From: Sphingobacterium hungaricum
GTDB lineage: Bacteria > Bacteroidota > Bacteroidia > Sphingobacteriales > Sphingobacteriaceae
Direction: 5' to 3'
Assembly (NCBI RefSeq): GCF_015210005.1
Contig: NZ_MU158698.1
Coordinates: 1,971,479-2,035,478, forward strand
Length of the DNA: 64,000 bases
Below, piece after piece: positions 18,165 to 26,690 of this stretch. Each line of letters begins with the position of its first letter. Positions within the stretch are counted from its first letter, which is position 1. A program made the position numbers and the translations under genes. The notes under the pieces are model-generated. The model did no database searches. It was not told the origin of the DNA and saw nothing but the letters and a program-made list of their open reading frames with translations.

Positions 18165-18728
18165 CTAAATTTGGTCGATGGGTTTTCTTTTGTCTGATTT
18201 TATCTGTTTGAAATAACTTGGTGTCAGTCCGGTCACTTTTTTAAATTGATTGCTCAAATGCGCCACGCTCGAATAGCGCAACAAATTAGCAATTTCGCTT
18301 AACGTCAATTCATTATACACAATCAATTCTTTCACCCGTTCAATCTTCTGAGCAATAAAGAATTTCTCGATTGATTTGCCTTCAACTTCTGAAAATAAAT
18401 TGGATAAATAGGAATAATCATGCTGTAGCTTGTCGCTCAGGTAATCCGAAATATTGATGTTTAAATCCAATTTATCTTCATAAATCAACGCAATCAACAG
18501 GGATTTTATCTGTTCGATGGTCACGCTTCGCTTATCATCCATCAACTCAAAACCAACGGCAGATAAACTTTCTCTCAAGCTTTCGCGCTGTGGCAAGGTG
18601 AGTTCATTGTCCATCTCAACTTCTCCCAAACGGATTGTTGTATAGGCAATTTTTTCCTTTTTTAGGATTTCTTCAACCACCAAAATACAGCGGTTGCATA
18701 CCATGTTTTTAATATACACATTGGACAT
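18165..18728 (-). CDS. AraC-family regulator with an N-terminal metal-binding CxxC motif
   Basis: A 187-residue protein. Residues 1-75 look like a ferredoxin-fold heavy-metal-associated domain: YIKNMVCNRCILVVEEILKK carries Cys11 and Cys14 in the position of the GMxCxxC loop, and a conserved-looking beta-alpha-beta pattern follows. The C-terminal 100 residues are an AraC/XylS double helix-turn-helix (KIERVKELIVYNELTLSEIA, YSSVAHLSNQFKKVTGLTPSYFK). It precedes a P1B ATPase that lacks an HMA domain. A metal-sensing activator of that ATPase is a reasonable inference; the metal is unknown. Confidence 0.85.
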   Translation of the reverse strand: MSNVYIKNMVCNRCILVVEEILKKEKIAYTTIRLGEVEMDNELTLPQRESLRESLSAVGFELMDDKRSVTIEQIKSLLIALIYEDKLDLNINISDYLSDKLQHDYSYLSNLFSEVEGKSIEKFFIAQKIERVKELIVYNELTLSEIANLLRYSSVAHLSNQFKKVTGLTPSYFKQIKSDKRKPIDQI

Positions 18729-18782
18729 ACATAAAGGTAGCTAAAATTCAGATAGCATGTGGATGCCTTATATCATCCGATT

Positions 18783-19460
18783 TTAATAATTCAAAAAGTC
18801 GAAATTATGAGAAAGAATATCTTCTTTTAGTTTGATTTCCAATCGGTCGAAGTCTTCTTTTCGAACAACTTCCAAGAAATTTCCTTTGCTTAACAGAATG
18901 ATTTCGTCGCAGGTGTCTTTCAGCGTGGAAAAAATATGCGAAGCAATCAAAATGGTTTTTGATTTCGCTTTCAACTGCAAAATAAGGTCTGTTAGCACAA
19001 TGTTGCTCTGCAAATCCAATCCATTAAAAGGTTCGTCCAAAATAAACCAATCGTTATTTTGCGCAAGCACAGCAGTCAAAGCCAATTTCTTTTTCATTCC
19101 GGTAGAATATTGGCTGGCAAATTCTTTTAACGGGAGCTGAAACAGATTGAATTTTTCGGCAGAATCGATTTTCCATTTTCGGGCTTCCGCAAGTAACAAA
19201 ACGTATTCTTCTCCTGTGACTTTTGGCAAGAAAAAAGGTTCGGAAGCTAAATATCCTAAATAGTTTTTCAGCGGAGCTGGATGTTCTTCTATCGCGCCCG
19301 AATAATTCTCCAAACCCGCAATGCATCGGAACAAACTCGTTTTGCCAGCGCCATTTTCCCCAACAATTCCATACACTTTACCGTCTTCAAACTGAAAGTT
19401 TAAGCTATGCAAGACTTGCTTCGCACCAAATGAAAGAGAAAGGTTTTTTAATTCAATCAT
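18783..19460 (-). CDS. ABC transporter ATP-binding protein
   Basis: A 225-residue ATPase: Walker A GENGAGKT (34-41), Q-loop region ASEPFFL, signature YSTGMKKKLAL (in place of LSGGQ, common in ABC-2 type exporters), Walker B WFILDEPFNGLD and switch His in IASHI. It overlaps the next gene by 4 bp (19457-19460) and pairs with it as an ABC-2-like system. Probable export or membrane-integrity role; substrate not predictable. Confidence 0.93.
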   Translation of the reverse strand: MIELKNLSLSFGAKQVLHSLNFQFEDGKVYGIVGENGAGKTSLFRCIAGLENYSGAIEEHPAPLKNYLGYLASEPFFLPKVTGEEYVLLLAEARKWKIDSAEKFNLFQLPLKEFASQYSTGMKKKLALTAVLAQNNDWFILDEPFNGLDLQSNIVLTDLILQLKAKSKTILIASHIFSTLKDTCDEIILLSKGNFLEVVRKEDFDRLEIKLKEDILSHNFDFLNY

Positions 19461-20371
19461 AGTATTGATTTCAGATTTTGACTTGCTTTATTGAAATAAT
19501 AAGGAAATAAGAAAAAGGCCAACGGCAACAACACAATTCCGATACAGAATAAGAGGTATTCAGGAATTTGAATCGCTCGTGGAAAAACGGCGTATTTAAC
19601 CGTGATAAAAAACGAGATGGCGATACAGCAAATCAGCAAAACGCATAGGCTGAAAATACCATAGCTCGGATAACGGATAATCAGCGCCAATAACATCGGA
19701 AAAACAATAGCGGATAATTGAATGCAGGCTCTTTTTAATTTAAACAATAAAAAGTCTTTTGGTTTCATGCTGTAATTCCAGACATAAAATTCCGATTCTG
19801 TCAAATCGTAATTTCGAATCTGAGAAAGGCCCGCTAAGGCCATGCACACTAAGCCAAGGTTAAAATTATCAAAAGACAAACCGATGCTGAAGAGGATATA
19901 CAAAATAAGTAAGGTCGCCCAGTTATTCCTAAATCCGATAATAAATTCAAAAGGTTTCTTCTTAAAAGGAGTGGGAATGGCCTTTTGATTAAATGCCTTT
20001 ATCTTCAGAAACAGCATCAAAACCGACAAGATTAGAAAACCCGTAGCAACCAAAAACTCAGCATGAATCACTAATAAAATCAGAAACGGACTAGCAAAAA
20101 GCAGGTTTTCAATCGCTCGGATTTTATAGTATTCCTTAGTGGGGAATGCGGTTTTTAAAAATTCATTTCGATTATGATTGCTTAAGAAACCCATTATCTG
20201 CAAACCAATCAGCGCAACAGCGTAAGGTGCATAAATTGGATAAACAGTAAACAAATAATTCAAGAGAATCAACAACCCAAGTAGGATTAGTCCTGCAAAA
20301 AACACAGGAACTCCAGTCTCCTGAATCTGTCGCGACCATAATTGAAATTGTAAGTTTAAATAATATTTCAT
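19457..20371 (-). CDS. ABC transporter membrane subunit
   Basis: About 304 residues from ATG 20371 (the TTG at 20389 would lie within the terminator hairpin). Eight or so hydrophobic segments, such as FFAGLILLGLLILLNYLFTVY, ATLLILYILFSIGLSF and LLFCIGIVLLPLAFFLFPYYF, separated by short basic loops. Its stop overlaps the start of the ATP-binding subunit gene, so the two are one transporter. No recognisable permease family motif beyond hydrophobicity. Confidence 0.8.
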   Translation of the reverse strand: MKYYLNLQFQLWSRQIQETGVPVFFAGLILLGLLILLNYLFTVYPIYAPYAVALIGLQIMGFLSNHNRNEFLKTAFPTKEYYKIRAIENLLFASPFLILLVIHAEFLVATGFLILSVLMLFLKIKAFNQKAIPTPFKKKPFEFIIGFRNNWATLLILYILFSIGLSFDNFNLGLVCMALAGLSQIRNYDLTESEFYVWNYSMKPKDFLLFKLKRACIQLSAIVFPMLLALIIRYPSYGIFSLCVLLICCIAISFFITVKYAVFPRAIQIPEYLLFCIGIVLLPLAFFLFPYYFNKASQNLKSIL

Positions 20372-20384
20372 CGGGTATGAAAGT

Positions 20385-20420
20385 AACAAATAAGGCGCAA
20401 AAAAATTGCGCCTTATTGTT
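20385..20420 (-). terminator. terminator after the AI-2E-family gene
   Basis: AATAAGGCGCAA (20389-20400), a 5-A loop and TTGCGCCTTATT (20406-20417) form a perfect 12-bp stem between the AI-2E-family gene and the ABC permease gene. It overlaps the stop codon region of the former and separates the two minus-strand transcripts. Confidence 0.7.
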
Positions 20421-21678
20421 ATTTATTTTCTGAAGAATCATCTTGTTTTGGAGGTTGTTCTTGTTCCAAATCTTTGTGCGGATTTGCTTCTTCCACAATG
20501 ATGACGACCTCTTTTTCCTTTTCTTCTTCTGTATCTTCTTTCTTCTTTGGTTTAGGTTTTGGAGGCCTAACAATTCCCCATTTCATCAACAATTCCTGCG
20601 TTGCGTTGCGTTTCAAGTGCTGTTTTTCAGGTTCTCCAATCAAGAATCCAAAAGCTTCCATGCTTGGAATAGAATCAAAAATTACTTTTATTGTCGCTGT
20701 TAATGGCAATGCCAAAATCAAACCGGACAAGCCGAATAGCATACCACCCAACAAAATGGAAATAATAGCCATCAATGGATTGATGCTCACTTTGCTTCCG
20801 ACAATGTTTGGCGTAATAATATTTCCTTCCAAAAATTGAACCACTTGAAACCAGGCGACAACACCCAAAGCATACCATGCGCTATCTTTAACAGCGAGTG
20901 CAAATAAGGCCGGCAATATTGAACCAATGGCAATTCCTATATAAGGCAGAAGCATCAGCAACGAAGCTAATGTTCCAAAAAACCAAGCATAATCGATTCC
21001 CAAAGCCATTAAACCAGCAGTGTTTAAAACGGCAACGATACCCATTACGGTTACGAGTCCCAATAAATAACTTTGAACGACTTCGTAAATGCGATTTAAT
21101 GTGCTATCAACTTTGGATTGTGGAGAGGATTTAAATGCCTTAAAGAAAAATTCTCTGAAGAAATCTCGGTAATACAATAGAAAGAAAGCAAATAAGGGAA
21201 CTAATACAACTCCAGCTAATGTACTTCCGATCGAACCAAATGTGGTCGATACAACCGAACCTGCATTTTCCAAAGCCTTATTGCTCTGCTCGCGCATTTT
21301 GTCCATCATCTCCGTCCGCTCAATACCAAACTGCGTTTGCAGCCAAGTTTGTAGTCCTTCAAAAACAGAAAGTACTTTCTCCTTGATCGAAACCGCATCT
21401 TTGCCGATAATTATACTCTGATGAACGATAAACCACATAATTGCAGAAATAATTGCAATGGCAATCAACACACAAAGGATAGCAGAAAAAGCGCGTCCAA
21501 ACCGTAACCTCTCAAAAAAACGAGCTAAAGGGTACAACATTATCGAAATTAAAATTGCGAATAATAATGGAACAAGTACGCTTTGTGTAGCATACATGAG
21601 CAACAGAATCAAGACTAAAGCTAACAGGCTAGAAGCTAGGTCGATAGCGTAAGGTTTTTTAATAGGTTTTATTTCCAT
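20419..21678 (-). CDS. AI-2E family transporter
   Basis: A 419-residue polytopic protein with the AI-2E/UPF0118 pattern: an N-terminal pair of helices (SSLLALVLILLLMYATQSVLVPLLFAIL), a large amphipathic middle part, VLVPLFAFFLLYYRDFFREFFFK, PYIGIAIGSILPALFALAV, and GSKVSINPLMAIISILLGGMLFGLSGLILALPL near the end. Members have been linked to autoinducer-2 export or to ion/proton antiport; which applies here is open. It has an unusual cytoplasmic tail of about 70 residues rich in Glu, Lys and Pro. Confidence 0.9.
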   Translation of the reverse strand: MEIKPIKKPYAIDLASSLLALVLILLLMYATQSVLVPLLFAILISIMLYPLARFFERLRFGRAFSAILCVLIAIAIISAIMWFIVHQSIIIGKDAVSIKEKVLSVFEGLQTWLQTQFGIERTEMMDKMREQSNKALENAGSVVSTTFGSIGSTLAGVVLVPLFAFFLLYYRDFFREFFFKAFKSSPQSKVDSTLNRIYEVVQSYLLGLVTVMGIVAVLNTAGLMALGIDYAWFFGTLASLLMLLPYIGIAIGSILPALFALAVKDSAWYALGVVAWFQVVQFLEGNIITPNIVGSKVSINPLMAIISILLGGMLFGLSGLILALPLTATIKVIFDSIPSMEAFGFLIGEPEKQHLKRNATQELLMKWGIVRPPKPKPKKKEDTEEEKEKEVVIIVEEANPHKDLEQEQPPKQDDSSENK

Positions 21679-21705
21679 CTATTGATTAAATTTAATGCTT
21701 AACAG

Positions 21706-22881
21706 TTATTTTGCTGTTTTGTTTTTGGCTTGCCAATAAAACATATATAGTAATGCCATGGCAATGATTATAGAACTTCCATACATAATCATTGGAATCC
21801 GAGTGATAACATCATGATAAATATAGCCAGAAAAAAGCGCTCCTAAACCAATTCCTGCTTCCAATGCAATATAAACGGTCGCAACAGCCTTGCCCCTGAA
21901 TTGTGGCAAGCTCAAATCGATTGTCCAAGCGTTTAGCGCCGGCGATAAAATACCTGTCCCGATTCCATAAACCGATGCGCCAATCAACAATCCATTGACG
22001 CTCTCCTGATACCCGACAATAAAAATAGCAAATGCGGTAATCACGATGCCGACGGCAATGACTTTGATGCGCCCATATTTGTCGGATACTTTTCCAGAGA
22101 AAAATCGAATCGCGATGGATGAAATGGTGTACGCTGTAAAAAACAATCCTTTGTTTTGAATGCCTAAATGTTCGCTCCAATCGGGAATCAACGTTAGGAT
22201 AACCCCATAACCCACATAGGTCAAAAAGGTCACAATGGCTGAAGGAATCGCTCGGAAATCAATAATGTCGTAACGCGATATTTTCAGCATGCGTTTGTTG
22301 AATTTCTGTTTGGTCGGCAAGGTTTCTTTCATGTTGAGCACAATCACTATCGACAACAAAGCCAGAAACGATGAACTGTAAAACATAGTATTGATGTCCG
22401 CGAGTTGCACAATGGTACTTCCTAATGCTGGGCCTAAAGCTCCGCCAATGCTAAAACACAAACCATGCATGCCCAGGGCTTCTCCCCAACGCTCTCTCGG
22501 TATGATATCTGCGACATAGGCTGATGTTGCCGTTGGTTTAAATCCAGTTGAAAATCCATGAATCAATCGCAATAGAAAAAATCCGGATACGCTGGTTAGA
22601 ATCGGATATAGCAAGCCACAGATGACACAGACCAGCGACCCGACCGCCATGACTGGCACGCGTCCCCAATTGTCTGTCAGTTTTCCGCTGAATGGCCTTG
22701 AAATTCCTGCCGTAAGCGTGAATAAGGCAATGATTAATCCTTTGTGTTCGGCTCCGCCTAATGAAGTTAAGTAGTTCGGGAGCTCGGGAATCATCATATT
22801 AAAACTCGACGAGAATAATAGTGAACTTAAGCAGAGCAATGCGAATTGCAATGTATATATGGAGGGTTTTTTCTCTGACAT
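21706..22881 (-). CDS. MFS transporter
   Basis: About 391 residues from ATG 22881 (a TTG 15 bases earlier is less likely). It has around twelve hydrophobic helices and major-facilitator motifs: GKLTDNWGRVPVM after helix 2 and the matching GKVSDKYGRIKVI between helices 8 and 9, plus a proline-glycine-rich helix 5 (FSIGGALGPALGSTI). It looks like a drug-efflux-type (DHA1) carrier; substrate unknown. It lies 28 bp upstream of the AI-2E-family gene on the same strand. Confidence 0.9.
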   Translation of the reverse strand: MSEKKPSIYTLQFALLCLSSLLFSSSFNMMIPELPNYLTSLGGAEHKGLIIALFTLTAGISRPFSGKLTDNWGRVPVMAVGSLVCVICGLLYPILTSVSGFFLLRLIHGFSTGFKPTATSAYVADIIPRERWGEALGMHGLCFSIGGALGPALGSTIVQLADINTMFYSSSFLALLSIVIVLNMKETLPTKQKFNKRMLKISRYDIIDFRAIPSAIVTFLTYVGYGVILTLIPDWSEHLGIQNKGLFFTAYTISSIAIRFFSGKVSDKYGRIKVIAVGIVITAFAIFIVGYQESVNGLLIGASVYGIGTGILSPALNAWTIDLSLPQFRGKAVATVYIALEAGIGLGALFSGYIYHDVITRIPMIMYGSSIIIAMALLYMFYWQAKNKTAK

Positions 22882-22948
22882 GATTATACCGGCCAAAGGT
22901 AAACTAATTTAAAGACTATTTAAATTTTGCGTTGATAAAGCCGTTTTA

Positions 22949-23704
22949 CTATTTTTTACTGAGCTGTTGTCTAGCGATTTCCGAACAAAAAACGGTCGTG
23001 GCGACTGCAACATTTAGCGATTCTGCATTTCCCATTCGGGGAATGGTCACTGCCTCGTCGAGCAAAGCCTGAATCGACTCGCTGATTCCGTTTCCTTCGT
23101 TTCCTAGGATAATCAATCCTGAATTGCCGAAATCTGTTTCGTAAATATTTTTGCCATTCAACAAAGCGCCAAACTTTTTGCCTTGATACTGTTGAAGAAA
23201 GATATCGATTTCGGTATACTGAATCTGAACGCGAGCCAGACTGCCCATCGTCGCCTGAACGACTTTTGGGTTATAGGCATCTACCGTGTCGGATGAGCAA
23301 ATGATTGTATGGATGCCAAACCATTCGGCCGTGCGGATTATCGTTCCCAAGTTTCCCGGGTCTTGAATGTTGTCTAAGACAATAACATGTTCATGGGTGC
23401 TTTCATTTAGAACTTGCAGGTTTTCTTCTGGAATTTTGACCAGCGCAAGCACGCCTTGAGGATTGGTCAATTGGGTGATTTTTGCAAATTCTGCCGAACT
23501 GATTTGTTCGGATTTTATATTTTGGGGTATTTTACCCAATTTTGCCGAAGCGTCTTCGGTCATGTAAAGTTGCTGGATGAGATAGGTAGAATCTAAAAAT
23601 TCCTGAACCGACTTAATGCCTTCGACAATGAACAAATTATGTTCTTTACGAAATTTTTTGTTTTTTAATGAATTTATAAGACTAATTTGTGCTTTTGACA
23701 ACAT
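22949..23704 (-). CDS. TrmH/SpoU-family RNA 2'-O-methyltransferase
   Basis: A 251-residue SPOUT methyltransferase: an N-terminal substrate-binding domain (FRKEHNLFIVEGIKSVQEFL), then motif 1 LDNIQDPGNLGTIIRTAEWFG, motif 2 LILGNEGNGIS and motif 3 IPRMGNAESLNVAVA, which makes the trefoil-knot S-adenosylmethionine site. It methylates a ribose in tRNA or 23S rRNA; the target cannot be told from sequence. Its start codon is only six bases from that of tamL, transcribed in the other direction, so their promoters must overlap coding sequence. Confidence 0.92.
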   Translation of the reverse strand: MLSKAQISLINSLKNKKFRKEHNLFIVEGIKSVQEFLDSTYLIQQLYMTEDASAKLGKIPQNIKSEQISSAEFAKITQLTNPQGVLALVKIPEENLQVLNESTHEHVIVLDNIQDPGNLGTIIRTAEWFGIHTIICSSDTVDAYNPKVVQATMGSLARVQIQYTEIDIFLQQYQGKKFGALLNGKNIYETDFGNSGLIILGNEGNGISESIQALLDEAVTIPRMGNAESLNVAVATTVFCSEIARQQLSKK

Positions 23705-23710
23705 TTTTGA

Positions 23711-26059
23711 ATGATTAATCGCCGTTTACTATTTTCTTTTGCCAAGATAACGCTTTTGTGTTTATTTTTCATTTCCTGCCGTTCGGCAAAATATGTAGAC
23801 GACCAACAAGCTTTGGTTACCAAAATTGAACTCGACGGCATTTCTCCTGAATTGAAAGAAAGTGCTTCGGCTTATATTTCGAACGAAATTCGTCCGAATT
23901 CTCCCTTGAACTTAACGATTTACAACCTATTTAATACAAAAGACGGGGCTTACAAAACAACGAATCTACGAAGCGTGGGCGAAGCGCCAAGGTTACTTGA
24001 TTCGGCTCTTGTGGATTTATCTGCGACGCAAATTCAAGCGTATTTAAAAACTAAAGGTTATTTTGAAGCTGAAGTCACTCCTCAAATTCAGGTTAGGCGC
24101 AAAAAGGCGCGCATTAATTTTGTCACGGATTTAAAAACACCTTATATCTTGAGGAATGTGTCGTACGACATTGAAGACCCTGCCGTTCGAAATATTTATG
24201 AGCAACAGGTTTTGCCTACGACGCAAGTTAAATCTTCTCAGAAATACGATGCTACGAATCTATACTTAGAGCGTGAAAATGTATACAATGCGTTGCGAAA
24301 TAGAGGGTATTATCAGTATGTGCGTCAATTTATGACTGTCGCGGTCGATACAAATCAATTAGACCATCAAGCAGATTTAGCTTTGCAGATTCAAAATCGC
24401 GAAGATTCTTCTGCACATCGAGTGTACACAATCGATAGTGTGTACGTTAAAATTGTAAGTCCAAATGAAGAGCTAAAGAAACCATCGTCGGCGCAATTGG
24501 ATAGTGCGAGGTCGATTGTTTATGAGGATGAAACACAGAAATTTCGTCTGCGCTCCATTTCAAGGTACATGTTTGTGCGTTCGGACGACTTATACAATCA
24601 GCGGGATGAAAATCTTTCGTATGACCGCTTGTATGAAATGAATACCTTTCGTTCAATTAAAATCTCCTACACGCCAGTCGACAGCAACAAATTAAATGTG
24701 CAGTATGAATTGACACCGAGGTCGGTCATGAGCAATCAGATTGAAGGAGAGTTTACCTTTTCGTCAGGCATGAGCGGTTTTAATATCGGCGATACCTATT
24801 CGCACCGCAATATTTTTGGCGGAGCCGAATTATTGGAAGTCAAGATGCGCTATGGGGTATTGTTCGACCCTCGTTTGCCGGGCAATCTTTCTCAAAAAAT
24901 ATTTAACAATGATTTTCAAGTTGGTGTGAATTTGGTCGTTCCTCGGTTGATGGTTCCTTTTGGAGTTCGGAGCGTAGGCCGATATGGTCTTCCACGGACG
25001 ACGTTTTCGTCCAGCTTGCAGATTTTTGACCAAGATAATACCTATTCCAACCGCTACTTAATCAATTCCTTAAATTATTTCTGGTATCAATCCGAAAATA
25101 TCACCCATAGTTATACACCCATTTTATTGGAGTATCGATTGGGAAGGCTGAATCCAACTTTTGCTCAGAATCTAATTGATGAGGGTTATTTGTTGTATGT
25201 GGAAAGCAACAATCGGGAATATTTCGGTTTGGGTTCACAATACGCTTATACCTTAAATGCGCCTAAATTATTAAAGAAGGAAGATTTTAATTATTTGCGC
25301 TTGGGGGTTGATGTGAGCGGGAATATTTTGGGCTTATTGAGCTCAACTTTTGATTTCAAAAAAAATGAAGCCGGCGAACGCTTGCTATTTAATGTACCTT
25401 ATTTGCAATACATCAAAGGGGAAGTCGATTATCGTTGGTACAAACACTTCGGTGGCAACAAGCAATTGGTTTTGCGATTTAATACCGGTGTTGCGGTTCC
25501 TTATGGCAATAATTCGAGCCTCTTGATTTTTGAGAAAAGTTTTTTCGCTGGAGGGATGAATGGAATCCGTGCTTGGCAAGCCAGAACGTTGGGACCAGGT
25601 GGCTACAATAGGGAAGGCTTGTCCGAAAGCTTGCGCTTAAATTTGCGTAACCTCGACCAGTTGGGCGAAGTGAAGATTGAGGGAAATGCAGAATATCGTT
25701 TCCGTTTGTTAAATAACTTTCTGGGAGCAAAGCTGAATGGAGCAACTTTCGTGGACATGGGGAATATTTGGCGTTTGCGCCCGAATGAACTTAACCCTGA
25801 TGGAGAATTTAAAGCTGACCGATTCTTGTCGCAAATTGCGATAGGTACGGGTTTTGGTTTGCGGATTGATATGGATTATTTTGTTATTCGCTTGGATGCG
25901 GGATTGAAAGTCAAAGACCCACAATTTACAGGTTCTGACCAATGGGTAATCCGTCATCTATTTAATTCGAAATCGTTTAGAGACGATTATTACCTGACGC
26001 ACAAACCTGACCGTTACAATTTCTTTCAATATAATTTTGGAGTCGGCTTGCCTTTCTAA
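23711..26059 (+). CDS. tamL: TamL-type BamA/Omp85-family lipoprotein
   Basis: A 782-residue outer-membrane protein with lipobox FFISC (Cys23). Several POTRA-like repeats occupy about residues 40-350 (LVTKIELDGISPELK, SATQIQAYLKTKGYFEAEVTPQI, and YNALRNRGYYQYV). The C-terminal Omp85 barrel includes FFAGGMNGIRAWQARTLGPGGY, matching the lid-lock VRGY/F-type motif region, and closes in an aromatic strand (FFQYNFGVGLPF). In Bacteroidota such lipid-anchored TamA relatives (TamL) assist outer-membrane protein or lipid insertion. It overlaps the convergent downstream gene by 4 bp. Confidence 0.88.
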   Translation: MINRRLLFSFAKITLLCLFFISCRSAKYVDDQQALVTKIELDGISPELKESASAYISNEIRPNSPLNLTIYNLFNTKDGAYKTTNLRSVGEAPRLLDSALVDLSATQIQAYLKTKGYFEAEVTPQIQVRRKKARINFVTDLKTPYILRNVSYDIEDPAVRNIYEQQVLPTTQVKSSQKYDATNLYLERENVYNALRNRGYYQYVRQFMTVAVDTNQLDHQADLALQIQNREDSSAHRVYTIDSVYVKIVSPNEELKKPSSAQLDSARSIVYEDETQKFRLRSISRYMFVRSDDLYNQRDENLSYDRLYEMNTFRSIKISYTPVDSNKLNVQYELTPRSVMSNQIEGEFTFSSGMSGFNIGDTYSHRNIFGGAELLEVKMRYGVLFDPRLPGNLSQKIFNNDFQVGVNLVVPRLMVPFGVRSVGRYGLPRTTFSSSLQIFDQDNTYSNRYLINSLNYFWYQSENITHSYTPILLEYRLGRLNPTFAQNLIDEGYLLYVESNNREYFGLGSQYAYTLNAPKLLKKEDFNYLRLGVDVSGNILGLLSSTFDFKKNEAGERLLFNVPYLQYIKGEVDYRWYKHFGGNKQLVLRFNTGVAVPYGNNSSLLIFEKSFFAGGMNGIRAWQARTLGPGGYNREGLSESLRLNLRNLDQLGEVKIEGNAEYRFRLLNNFLGAKLNGATFVDMGNIWRLRPNELNPDGEFKADRFLSQIAIGTGFGLRIDMDYFVIRLDAGLKVKDPQFTGSDQWVIRHLFNSKSFRDDYYLTHKPDRYNFFQYNFGVGLPF

Positions 26060-26583
26060 AAGAAATTCTTGAACCCGATAAACAAGCTTTCCAGCAATTG
26101 GGAAATATTCAATCCTTTTGAATAATGAAAGTATCCATACACAATCACTAAGACAACGATGGTGGTCAAGAAACGCTTGAACATATAAGCAATCAATAAA
26201 ATAACTGCGGGAATCAGAATTAAAGCCAATGCCGAAATCTTGTAAGGGGTCAAACCTTTGTCGGTTTTTCGAACAAAATAGTAGCGCGCGATTTCCTTAT
26301 CTTGATTTTTGTGTTTAAGCAAAACAAATGTCGACGACTCGACCGAATGGTTGTATACCGAAACCCCATCTTCAAACTGCAAATCTTGCTGGAATCCATT
26401 GATTATAAACCTGAAATTTCCATGGATGACGTTGTCAACTTTTTCGGTTGAATCAACTGCAATAATGGCGAGTTTTCCATTCTGCGACAGATTCTCTTTT
26501 ACCAAAAAATCCTTAATCTGCTGATGCTGTGCACTAGTAAATAAAGGAATCATAAACAAGCAGAAGAAAATCAGTTTTTGCAT
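26056..26583 (-). CDS. membrane protein of unknown function
   Basis: A 175-residue protein with an N-terminal signal peptide (FFCLFMIPLFTSAQ), about 90 residues of exported, strand-rich sequence, then two close hydrophobic helices (ALALILIPAVILLIAYMF and FLTTIVVLVIVYGYFHY). It is probably anchored in the inner membrane by the C-terminal helices. I recognise no family. It converges with tamL, overlapping its stop by 4 bp. Confidence 0.75.
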   Translation of the reverse strand: MQKLIFFCLFMIPLFTSAQHQQIKDFLVKENLSQNGKLAIIAVDSTEKVDNVIHGNFRFIINGFQQDLQFEDGVSVYNHSVESSTFVLLKHKNQDKEIARYYFVRKTDKGLTPYKISALALILIPAVILLIAYMFKRFLTTIVVLVIVYGYFHYSKGLNISQLLESLFIGFKNFF

Positions 26584-26662
26584 CGTAATCTCAATAGTTA
26601 ATGCAATGTTACTAAAATTTGAAGATTTCAGTAGCGATTCTTAATTATTTAGGATACTTAAT

Positions 26663-26670
26663 TATCTTTG
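26663..26670 (+). promoter_or_regulatory. candidate -7 box for serS
   Basis: TATCTTTG matches TAnnTTTG and lies 20 bases before the serS ATG. It is the same sequence as the candidate boxes before rluA-like (34438) and the HIT gene (41444) and, on the minus strand, purH (61042-61035). Confidence 0.6.
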
Positions 26671-26690
26671 TCTTCTAAAAAAATACAAAT

